Shown here piece by piece: positions 1-6,431 of a stretch of DNA of 6,550 bases (position 1 is the stretch's first letter; each line of letters starts with the position of its first letter). The DNA lies in assembly GCA_028877005.1 (NCBI GenBank), contig JAGWPI010000324.1, positions 1 to 6,550 of the forward strand, written 5' to 3'. The position numbers were made by a program, and so were the translations under genes. The notes below the pieces were generated by a model. That model was not told the origin of the DNA and did no database searches. It was given only the letters and a program-made list of their open reading frames with translations. The DNA is from Bacteroidota bacterium (GTDB lineage: Bacteria > Bacteroidota > Bacteroidia > Chitinophagales > Chitinophagaceae).

Positions 1-1782
1 AAAACTGCCGGTTTAATTATGACTGCGAAACACAAGATGCACATGGAAGAAATTGTGACAAAAGTGGTGCAGATTTTATTTTCTATAGTAGTAGTTGTGT
101 TGGGTATAACAGTAGTTGATGCATTGATAGGCGGTGCGCCTTTTTTAAATACGCTTCCTCTCATTTTAATATTGCTTGTATCAGCAGTACCTATTGGTTT
201 ACCTGCCATGTTTACTATTAGTATGGCTAAAGCATCACAGGAATTATCTGATAAAGGATTACTTGTTAGTCGTTTAAGTGCTACCGAAGATGCATCCACT
301 TTAACAACCTTATGTATAGATAAAACAGGAACCATTACCGAAAACAAACTTTCTTTGCAAGAAGTAAAGTCTGCTAACGGTTTTACTGAAAATGACGTTT
401 TATTATTGGGTACATTAGCGTCTGTTGCAGCTAATAATGATGCCATTGATGAGGCATTTTTTGCAAAAATTAAAACAGTCAATATTAACACAGATGGCTA
501 CCAACAAACATCTTTTACCCCATTTTCGGCTGCAAATAAACGTACTGAAGCCACCATAGCCCATAATGATGATGTTTTTAAAGTGATGAAAGGTGCTTAT
601 GTAACTATCCAATCTTTATGCACAAATGTAACCAATGAGTTAGATGCAACGGTTAATTCGTGGGCAATTAAAGGATTTAAAACATTAGCAGTAGCCATTC
701 AAAAAAACAATACCACACAATTAGTGGGTATTGCTGCGTTATATGATCCTCCTCGACCCGATTCTGCTGAAATGCTAACTGCTATTAAAGAATTAGGTGT
801 AACAGTAAAAATGTTAACAGGTGATGCATTGCCAGTTGCAAAAGAAATTGCTTTACTATCGGGTGTGGGTAATAGAATAGTAGCTATTAATGATGTACGA
901 GAAACATTACAGCAGTCTGGCTCCGCTATAAATAAATATGACGGCTTTGCCGAGGTATTACCGGAAGATAAATACAATATTGTAAAAATATTACAGCAAG
1001 AAAAACAAATAACCGGCATGACCGGTGATGGCGTTAATGATGCACCTGCTTTAAAACAAGCTGAAGTAGGCATTGCTGTAAGCAGTGCAACAGATGTGGC
1101 TAAACAAGCTGCCAGTGTTATTTTGTTGCAGGCAGGTTTAAAACAAATAGTTGATTTAATTAGAGTTGGTAGAATAACTCATGTTCGTATTACTAATTAT
1201 ACCGTTAATAAAATTGCTAAAACATTGCAAACTATTTTGTTTGTTTGTGTGGCTTATTTAATAACGAAAACTTTTGTTGTTGGCCCCATTGATATGGTGC
1301 TAATGTTATTTTTAATTGATTTTGTTGTGCTGGCATTGGCAACTGATAAAGTTAAGTGGAGCAAAACACCTGCTAACTGGAATATAAAACCTATGGTTTT
1401 GAAGGGTTTTGTTTTAGGCATATTATTGTTTGGGGAGTGTTTGCTGTGGTTTTTATGGGCATCTCATCATTTTAACATTACTGAGCCGGAAGATGCACAT
1501 ACACTTGGTTTTGCTACATTGTTCTATTCAGGTATTTGTGCAGTTTTAACAGTGCGAACCAATGGTTGGTTTTATAGAGAAACTATCAGCAAAACTTTAT
1601 TGTGGGTAATTATTGCAGACATACTTTTAGTATTAATACTGCTGCCCATTGGATTTACGGGGTTTGCTCCTTTGCCAATAATGCCGGCAATAAGTACCTT
1701 ATTATATTTCTTGTTCTGTAATTTGGTTATTAATGATGCTATTAAAGTATGGATGTTACATAGGTTACATGTATCTGTATAA
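1..1782 (+). CDS. P-type ATPase, type IIIA proton-pump-like (5' partial)
   Basis: Inner-membrane cation pump driven by ATP through an aspartyl-phosphate intermediate. The frame is open from base 1 (KTAGLI before the first ATG at 19), and this stretch matches the family's linker before M3. The Met at 19 is therefore internal, and the A domain (TGES) and M1-M2 lie outside the window. Counting from that Met: M3 ~12-38; M4 ~45-67 with PIGLP (58-62); phosphorylation motif DKTGT with Asp101; nucleotide-binding KGA (191-193); DPPRP (243-247), typical of H+-ATPases; TGD (267-269); hinge TGDGVNDAP (335-343); then six hydrophobic segments (M5-M10) from ~395 to the end. There is no long C-terminal regulatory domain like that of plant and fungal pumps. 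By remembered alignment, the M6 proton-site Asp is kept (Asp434), but the conserved M5 Arg is Gln404. The family is secure. H+ as the transported ion is an inference. Confidence 0.93.
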   Translation, partial: KTAGLIMTAKHKMHMEEIVTKVVQILFSIVVVVLGITVVDALIGGAPFLNTLPLILILLVSAVPIGLPAMFTISMAKASQELSDKGLLVSRLSATEDASTLTTLCIDKTGTITENKLSLQEVKSANGFTENDVLLLGTLASVAANNDAIDEAFFAKIKTVNINTDGYQQTSFTPFSAANKRTEATIAHNDDVFKVMKGAYVTIQSLCTNVTNELDATVNSWAIKGFKTLAVAIQKNNTTQLVGIAALYDPPRPDSAEMLTAIKELGVTVKMLTGDALPVAKEIALLSGVGNRIVAINDVRETLQQSGSAINKYDGFAEVLPEDKYNIVKILQQEKQITGMTGDGVNDAPALKQAEVGIAVSSATDVAKQAASVILLQAGLKQIVDLIRVGRITHVRITNYTVNKIAKTLQTILFVCVAYLITKTFVVGPIDMVLMLFLIDFVVLALATDKVKWSKTPANWNIKPMVLKGFVLGILLFGECLLWFLWASHHFNITEPEDAHTLGFATLFYSGICAVLTVRTNGWFYRETISKTLLWVIIADILLVLILLPIGFTGFAPLPIMPAISTLLYFLFCNLVINDAIKVWMLHRLHVSV

Positions 1783-1786
1783 TGGT

Positions 1787-3010
1787 TTATGCCTTTCTCA
1801 ATTGTAATAATATTACATCATGGCCATTTACTGTTGCTTTATAATTTTTTTGAGTATTTCCTTCTTTTCTTTTATCCCATATGTTAAATATCTCATACAC
1901 ATTTTTTTGAGAATCTAATGTATTCTTTGAAAGTGAATCATAAATGGGCTTTTCTTGCCAATTCATTTCAAACGATATGGGTTTTGTGCTTCTATTCAAA
2001 AAGCAAATTGCCCAATTACCATTTTCAAGCGGTTTTAACCAAGTTTCTACACTGTCTTTTTCTGCATAAGCAAAACCTTCTACGCCTAATTTATCCTGAT
2101 TAATGGCAATGGCATCTTTGTTAATCAAAATGTTTTTTGTTTCTGTACTCATATTTCTTAAATCGTTACCGGCAATTAATGGGGCAGCCAGCATGCACCA
2201 CATTGAGAAATGTGCTCTGTTTTCAGACTCAGTTAATCCATTGCCTACTTCCAACATATCAGGATCATTCCAATGACCGGGTCCCGCATATTTACGCAGC
2301 CCTTTTTGTAAATCAATGATTTTTAAAACACCAAGCGCATGCCAGGTACCCATATCTTTGGTTCCCGCAAATACATTTGAAATATCGCCGGTGGTACGCC
2401 ACAAGTGGCCTACATTTTCTGCCCACTCCCAAGGTTTATTTTGGCCCCACTCACATAAACTAAACACAATGGGTCTTCCGGTTGCAGCCAAGGCTTTGCT
2501 CATGGTTGTATAAGCTTCTTTGGCATTAATGCCCTCGGTATTACACCAATCAAATTTTAAATAATCTACGTCATGTGCTGCATAATAGCGGGCATCTTGA
2601 TACTCATAACCTCTTGTTCCGGGATAACCGGCACATGTTTTTGTACCTGCACAATTATATAAACCAAATTTTAAACCTTTAGCGTGCACATAATCTGCAA
2701 CTGCTTTAATGCCGTGAGGAAATTTTTTGGGATCAGCTACCAAATTTCCATCATTATCTCGTTGCATAGCCATCCATCCATCATCCAAAACTAAATATTC
2801 ATACCCGGCATCTTTCATACCACTCGATACCATTACATCGGCAATATCTTTTACCAATTGTTCATTAATGTTGGTTTGAAAGGTATTCCAACTATTCCAA
2901 CCCATTGGTGGTGTTAATGCAAGCCCTTCTTTCTTTTGTGCTTGTACTTGTAGGTTGCAAATAATTAATAAAATAAATATTATTTTTTTCATTCTTTCAT
3001 TTTTTTTCAT
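1787..3010 (-). CDS. Exported alpha-galactosidase, glycoside hydrolase family 27
   Basis: Retaining glycosidase expected to remove terminal alpha-galactose from oligosaccharides or galactomannan-type side chains, in the periplasm or outside the cell. The 407-residue product begins with a signal peptide (hydrophobic core ~9-20, probable cleavage VQA|Q after residue 24). A GH27 (beta/alpha)8 domain follows: PPMGWNSW (34-41), LDDGW (75-79), catalytic nucleophile Asp154 in KFDWC, CEWG (186-189) and acid/base Asp209 in RTTGD. A beta-rich C-terminal domain runs from ~310. LDDGW and CEWG match plant and bacterial alpha-galactosidases rather than N-acetylgalactosaminidases. Other GH27 specificities (beta-L-arabinopyranosidase) are less likely but not excluded. 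There are two possible in-frame starts, at 3010 and at Met7 (2992), created by a tandem duplication. The gene lies 8 bp behind the aldo/keto reductase, so it is probably co-transcribed. No SusC/SusD pair is adjacent. Its stop lies 4 bp from that of the ATPase. Confidence 0.93.
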   Translation of the reverse strand: MKKNERMKKIIFILLIICNLQVQAQKKEGLALTPPMGWNSWNTFQTNINEQLVKDIADVMVSSGMKDAGYEYLVLDDGWMAMQRDNDGNLVADPKKFPHGIKAVADYVHAKGLKFGLYNCAGTKTCAGYPGTRGYEYQDARYYAAHDVDYLKFDWCNTEGINAKEAYTTMSKALAATGRPIVFSLCEWGQNKPWEWAENVGHLWRTTGDISNVFAGTKDMGTWHALGVLKIIDLQKGLRKYAGPGHWNDPDMLEVGNGLTESENRAHFSMWCMLAAPLIAGNDLRNMSTETKNILINKDAIAINQDKLGVEGFAYAEKDSVETWLKPLENGNWAICFLNRSTKPISFEMNWQEKPIYDSLSKNTLDSQKNVYEIFNIWDKRKEGNTQKNYKATVNGHDVILLQLRKA

Positions 3011-3016
3011 TCTTTC
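2983..3016 (-). repeat. 18-bp tandem duplication spanning the GH27 start codon
   Basis: On the plus strand, TTTTTTTCATTCTTTC occurs at 2983-2998 and again, identically, at 3001-3016, giving a period of 18 bp. Read on the minus strand, each copy is GAAAGAATGAAAAAAA, that is a purine-rich leader, an ATG and the first lysine codons. Because 18 is a multiple of three, both ATGs are in the same frame and the upstream copy adds six residues (MKKNER) to the signal-peptide n-region. The repeat is directly visible. Its origin by slippage, and any effect on translation, are inferred. Confidence 0.9.
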
Positions 3017-3018
3017 TA

Positions 3019-4017
3019 TTAATCGCTAAGAATGGTATTAATATTTTGTAATTCTTGTTCAGAGAAATGGTAGTTTTTTAGTGCCATTAATGAATCGGTT
3101 AGTTGTGTTGTTTTACTTACGCCAATAAGTACTGATGTAATGCGTGTATCTTTTAAAATCCATGCCAAAGCCATTTGAGCCAGTGACTGATTTCGTTTAA
3201 CCGCAATTTCATTTAATGCATTTAGTTTTTGAATGAGTTGGGGTGTAATTACATTTTCTTCAATAGCGCCATTACCTCTATGGCTGGCAGCACGGCTGTC
3301 GGCAGGAATACCATCTAAATATTTATTGGTTAAAAGGCCTTGTGCTAAAGGCGAAAAAGCTATGGCACCAACACCATTTCTTTCTAAAGTATTTAATAGT
3401 CCGTATTCAACCCATCTGTCTAACAGTGAATATTTTGGTTGATGTATTAGGCAATGTGTTCCCATTTGTTGCAATAATTCAAATGCTCTCTCCGCTTCTG
3501 CAGGTGGATAACTAGATATACCAACGTATAAGGCTTTGCCCTGCTGTACCATTAAGTGCAAGGTGGCCATTGTTTCTTCTAAAGGGGTATTTGGATCAGG
3601 GCGATGATGGTAAAATATATCTACATAGTCCAACCCCATTCTCTTTAAACTTTGGTCTAAACTGGCCGTTAAATATTTTTTTGAACCATAATCACCGTAA
3701 GGGCCATCCCACATTTTCCAACCGGCTTTTGTACTAATAATTAATTCATCTCTATATGGTAAAAAATCTTCTTTAAAAATTTTACCAAAATTAGCTTCCG
3801 CACTGCCTGGAGGTGGGCCATAATTGTTGGCTAAATCAAAATGTGTAATACCCTTATCAAATGCTAAACGTAAAATAGCACGGGCATTAGACTGAACATC
3901 AATATCACCGAAATTATGCCATAAACCTAATGACAGTGCAGGTAAAAATAAACCACTGTTTCCGCATTTACGGTATTCCATTGTTTCATATCGTTGTGGA
4001 TGCGCAGAATAATTCAT
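3019..4017 (-). CDS. yghZ: Aldo/keto reductase, YghZ / L-glyceraldehyde-3-phosphate reductase family
   Basis: Cytoplasmic NADPH-dependent reductase with a TIM barrel. The E. coli relative YghZ reduces L-glyceraldehyde 3-phosphate and methylglyoxal, so detoxification of reactive carbonyls or triose-phosphate handling is the likely role. The 332-residue product aligns with YghZ from its first residues (HPQRYETMEYRKCG against NPERYGQMQYRYCG), which supports this start. The catalytic tetrad is visible: Asp61 and Tyr66 in FDLANNYGPPPGS, Lys97 in STKAG and His138 in YHHRPD. Cofactor-binding segments are SPLAQGLLT (222-230) and IGVSK (298-302). The C-terminus ends at NTILSD, about a dozen residues short of the E. 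coli tail. It is the first gene of a minus-strand pair with the GH27 enzyme. No Shine-Dalgarno sequence and no clear promoter are visible upstream. The family is near certain; the physiological substrate here is not known. Confidence 0.94.
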   Translation of the reverse strand: MNYSAHPQRYETMEYRKCGNSGLFLPALSLGLWHNFGDIDVQSNARAILRLAFDKGITHFDLANNYGPPPGSAEANFGKIFKEDFLPYRDELIISTKAGWKMWDGPYGDYGSKKYLTASLDQSLKRMGLDYVDIFYHHRPDPNTPLEETMATLHLMVQQGKALYVGISSYPPAEAERAFELLQQMGTHCLIHQPKYSLLDRWVEYGLLNTLERNGVGAIAFSPLAQGLLTNKYLDGIPADSRAASHRGNGAIEENVITPQLIQKLNALNEIAVKRNQSLAQMALAWILKDTRITSVLIGVSKTTQLTDSLMALKNYHFSEQELQNINTILSD

Positions 4018-4146
4018 TAATGTTTAATTAAATGTATTAAAAAAATCTCTAGTATAGAGGTAAATAAAGGTAGTAGATTTGCTTTGACCTACTTGAAAAT
4101 AAAGTTAAAACAGTACAATGAATTTATGAGATTGGTGTATAAATAA

Positions 4147-4160
4147 TTGATGAACATCAA
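4147..4160. promoter_or_regulatory. FNR/CRP-family-type operator palindrome
   Basis: TTGATGAACATCAA is a perfect inverted repeat with 6-bp arms around a central AA. It matches both half sites of the FNR/Anr consensus TTGAT-N4-ATCAA. It lies 69 bp before the start codon of the double-thioredoxin gene and about 41 bp upstream of the transcription start suggested by the TATAATTTTG element. That is the class II activator position used by FNR in Proteobacteria. The sequence match is observed. Binding by a CRP/FNR-family protein of this organism is an inference, since no such regulator gene is in the window. Confidence 0.5.
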
Positions 4161-4179
4161 ATTATAGCTTTGGCGAAAG

Positions 4180-4189
4180 TATAATTTTG
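4180..4189 (+). promoter_or_regulatory. Putative promoter core for the double-thioredoxin gene
   Basis: TATAATTTTG contains TAATTTTG (4182-4189), a full match to the Bacteroidota -7 element TAnnTTTG, and also the classical -10 hexamer TATAAT (4180-4185). A start near 4193-4196 would leave a leader of about 35 nt. No TTTG is present at the usual distance for a -33 element; the only nearby one, at 4169-4172, is too close. Together with the palindrome centred near 4153, this fits an activator-dependent promoter. Confidence 0.45.
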
Positions 4190-4229
4190 TGTAACCTACA
4201 TTTTATAAGTACCTTTTAAAAGTAAAATA

Positions 4230-5387
4230 ATGCCTTTACGCTTAAAACGGTTAATTATGTTATTAAGATTGATGATCATTTTGTTCTTAACTGGTGCTTG
4301 GAATGTTAATAGTATTCACGCTACAGTTTGGAATGAACATCCAACTTTAACCATTGGTGCTGATGCGCCAAATTTTAATTTACCTGGTACAGATGGTAAG
4401 TATTATTCTTTAAATTCATTTAAAGCAGCTAAAATATTGGTTGTTATATTTACTTGCAACCATTGCCCCACTGCACAAGCTTATGAAAATAAGATTATTG
4501 CTTTAACAAACACTTACAAAGAAAAAGGGGTGGCCGTTGTAGCCATTATGCCAAATGATCCAAAATCAATTCGATTAGATGAGTTGGGGTATACAGATTT
4601 GAGTGATTCATTTGATGAAATGAAAATTAGGGCTGCAGAAAAACACTTCAACTTTCCATATTTGTATGATGGTGATAACCAAGAAGTATCTAAAAAATTT
4701 GGCCCTATTGCCACACCACATGTATTTATTTTTGATGCCGAACGAAAGCTGCGATATTCTGGTAGAATAGATGATGTAGAGAAGCCGGGTAAAATACCCA
4801 ACCATACCGATGCAGCTAATGCTATTGATGCACTATTACAAAACAAACCCATTGCTGTTACTACTACCAAAGTATTTGGTTGTTCAATTAAATGGGCAGA
4901 AAAAAATAATTGGCTGCAACTAGCTCAGCAACAATGGGCAAATGAGCCGGTAACTTTACAATATATAGGTGTGGATAGCATTAAATACTTATTACAAAAT
5001 CATTCAGATAAATTACGTTTAATTAATGTTTGGGCAACTTGGTGTGGCCCTTGTGTTACTGAGTTTCCTGAATTTATCACCATTAACAGAATGTATCGTG
5101 GACGCGATTTTGAGTTTATTTCTATCAGTGCCGACGATTCTGCTAAATTTCCTAAAGCGTTAGCTTTTCTAAAATCGCAACAAGCATCCGGGCGTAATTA
5201 CATATTTAATGTAGATGATAAATATAAGTTGATAGAGGCTATTGACCCCAATTGGCAAGGGGCTCTTCCTTATACACTACTAATTGAACCGGGTGGTAAG
5301 ATTGTTTATGCAAAAGAAGGTGCAATTAATCCGGCATTGATGAAAAAAAAGATTGTTGACAATAAGTATATTGGACGTTATTATTAA
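4230..5387 (+). CDS. Exported two-domain thioredoxin-fold protein (peroxiredoxin-like + TlpA-like)
   Basis: Predicted envelope thiol-disulfide oxidoreductase of 385 residues. A basic n-region and hydrophobic stretch (~9-23) form a signal peptide, with possible cleavage at IHA|T near residue 31. Domain 1 (~40-205) is AhpC/TSA-like: GADAPNFNLPGTDG, then FTCNHCP with Cys76 and Cys79, FPYLYD (142-147), cis-Pro163 in ATPHVF, and YSGRIDD (176-182). GCSIKW (Cys218) follows and is a tail motif of standalone peroxiredoxin-like relatives. Domain 2 (~240-385) is TlpA/ResA-like: NVWATWCGPC with Cys272 and Cys275, and cis-Pro347 in LPYTLL. These five cysteines are the only ones in the protein. Likely roles are disulfide reduction or peroxide defence; partners are unknown. 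A later start at Met10 (4257) would also keep a signal peptide. It probably forms an operon with the downstream oxidoreductase and has an FNR-type palindrome upstream. Confidence 0.85.
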   Translation: MPLRLKRLIMLLRLMIILFLTGAWNVNSIHATVWNEHPTLTIGADAPNFNLPGTDGKYYSLNSFKAAKILVVIFTCNHCPTAQAYENKIIALTNTYKEKGVAVVAIMPNDPKSIRLDELGYTDLSDSFDEMKIRAAEKHFNFPYLYDGDNQEVSKKFGPIATPHVFIFDAERKLRYSGRIDDVEKPGKIPNHTDAANAIDALLQNKPIAVTTTKVFGCSIKWAEKNNWLQLAQQQWANEPVTLQYIGVDSIKYLLQNHSDKLRLINVWATWCGPCVTEFPEFITINRMYRGRDFEFISISADDSAKFPKALAFLKSQQASGRNYIFNVDDKYKLIEAIDPNWQGALPYTLLIEPGGKIVYAKEGAINPALMKKKIVDNKYIGRYY

Positions 5388-5429
5388 AATATGATGAAAT
5401 TTTATTTTAATGTTTAATTGAAAAATTTT

Positions 5430-6431
5430 ATGCGTAAAATAATTAGATGGGGAATAATTGGTTGTGGAAAAATTGCAGCAAAATTTGCAAACGATTTACA
5501 ATTGGTAGAAGGTGCTGAATTATATGCTGTTGCGGCTCGTTCATTAGATGCCGCTCAGGCATTTGCAAATACACATAAGGCTGAGAAAGCATTTGGGAGT
5601 TATACAGACATGCTACATGATGCAGCTGTAGATGTAATTTATATTGCCACACCTCATAGTTTTCATTACGAACATACTATGTTATGTTTAACCTATCGGA
5701 AAGCAGTGTTATGCGAAAAGCCTTTTGCCATAAATGCCATACAGGCCAACAAAATGATTCATTTTGCCAGAGCGCAAAAAGTATTTTTAATGGAGGCATT
5801 GTGGACTAAATTCCTGCCTCATTACCAGCAGGTGATGCGAATGGTAGAAGCAGGTAAATTAGGCACGTTAAAGTCAGTGTTAATAAATTTCGGATTTAAG
5901 CCACAGCCGCCAATATCACCTCGTTTATATGAACCTTCTTTGGGAGGTGGTACAATGTTAGATATTGGTATTTACAATGTTTTTATGGCGCTAAGTTTAT
6001 TGGGTAAGCCGCAACATATTCAGGCTACCATGATGCCTCATGCAACAACAAGAGTAGATGAGCAATGTGCTGTTTTATTTACCTATGCCAACGGAGCTAT
6101 GGCGCAATTGTTCTCTTCTTTCGTTAGTACCTTACCCACTGAAGCAGAAATTGCCGGCACAAACGGTAGTATTCGATTAACTTCACGGTTTTATGAACCT
6201 TCAGCTACTATTCAGTATTATTCATATTCTATTAGAGAAACAACTTCAATTGATGTGCCACGTGAATCTGGTTTCGGCTATCAATATGAAGCTCGACACG
6301 TTAATGAATGCATTTGTAATGGTTTAACGGAAAGCCCTGTTTGGTCGCATGCTCAAACAATTGAATTAATGGAAACATTGGATGCTATTAGAAAAATAGC
6401 TGGAATCAAATATCCTGATGATGTTTTCTAA
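5430..6431 (+). CDS. Gfo/Idh/MocA family oxidoreductase, dihydrodiol/xylose dehydrogenase-like
   Basis: Cytoplasmic NAD(P)-dependent dehydrogenase acting on a sugar or related polyol. The 333-residue product has an N-terminal Rossmann fold with GIIGCGKIA (8-16), ATPHSFHYE (73-81) and the family signature EKPF (96-99). The C-terminal alpha/beta substrate domain carries GGGTMLDIGIYN (172-183), with the conserved Asp178 and Tyr182. MEALWTKFLP (121-130) resembles the subgroup of mammalian dimeric dihydrodiol dehydrogenase and fungal NADP-linked D-xylose dehydrogenase; the true substrate cannot be read from sequence. I chose ATG at 5430 because MRKIIRWGIIGCG is the usual N-terminus of the family. 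A TTG four codons upstream (5418) is also in frame but unnecessary. No Shine-Dalgarno is present. The gap of 42 bp to the thioredoxin-fold gene, with no visible promoter or terminator, suggests co-transcription. Confidence 0.9.
   Translation: MRKIIRWGIIGCGKIAAKFANDLQLVEGAELYAVAARSLDAAQAFANTHKAEKAFGSYTDMLHDAAVDVIYIATPHSFHYEHTMLCLTYRKAVLCEKPFAINAIQANKMIHFARAQKVFLMEALWTKFLPHYQQVMRMVEAGKLGTLKSVLINFGFKPQPPISPRLYEPSLGGGTMLDIGIYNVFMALSLLGKPQHIQATMMPHATTRVDEQCAVLFTYANGAMAQLFSSFVSTLPTEAEIAGTNGSIRLTSRFYEPSATIQYYSYSIRETTSIDVPRESGFGYQYEARHVNECICNGLTESPVWSHAQTIELMETLDAIRKIAGIKYPDDVF

Larger units (their letters stand above)
4018..4229. other. Divergent intergenic region between the two gene pairs
   Basis: This 212-bp AT-rich region separates the start codons of the aldo/keto reductase (leftward) and the double-thioredoxin protein (rightward), so it should hold promoters for both directions. 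On the right side it contains a perfect 6-bp inverted repeat of FNR-box type (4147-4160) and a promoter-like TATAATTTTG (4180-4189). On the left I see only weak TAnnTTTA matches on the minus strand (complement of 4065-4072 and of 4100-4107), without a convincing -33 TTTG, so no promoter is called there. No open reading frame of useful length and no structured RNA are apparent. Confidence 0.75.

Noticed and set aside
19..21. ATG at 19 as the true start of the ATPase
   Set aside because: The frame is open to base 1 with family-like residues, and a protein starting here would lack M1-M2 and the A domain. The gene is cut by the window edge.
699..1073. Minus-strand open frame of 124 codons opposite the ATPase
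   Set aside because: It lies wholly inside a well-supported gene with conserved motifs, and its translation shows no recognisable domain. It is an antisense shadow.
1918..2513. Three plus-strand open frames of about 60-65 codons inside the GH27 gene
   Set aside because: They are antisense to conserved GH27 coding sequence, and their compositions look like shadow translations.
2930..2992. Lipoprotein signal for the GH27 enzyme
   Set aside because: The only Cys in the hydrophobic stretch is in LIICN, which does not fit a lipobox. A VQA|Q signal peptidase I site fits better.
4047..4059. Inverted repeat CTCTA-GTA-TAGAG upstream of the aldo/keto reductase
   Set aside because: With 5-bp arms and a 3-nt spacer it is short, does not match a known operator and is not placed against a clear promoter.
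4514..4870. Minus-strand open frames of 118 and 65 codons opposite the thioredoxin-fold gene
   Set aside because: They are shadows of the confident plus-strand gene, with no family resemblance and no independent upstream signals.
5407..5419. 13-mer TTAATGTTTAATT shared with 4017-4029
   Set aside because: It is almost pure A/T, lies in opposite orientation relative to the two genes, and is within reach of chance in AT-rich spacers.
5418..5420. TTG at 5418 as the start of the Gfo/Idh/MocA gene
   Set aside because: The ATG at 5430 gives the standard N-terminus (MRKIIRWGIIGCG), and the four extra residues have no family counterpart.
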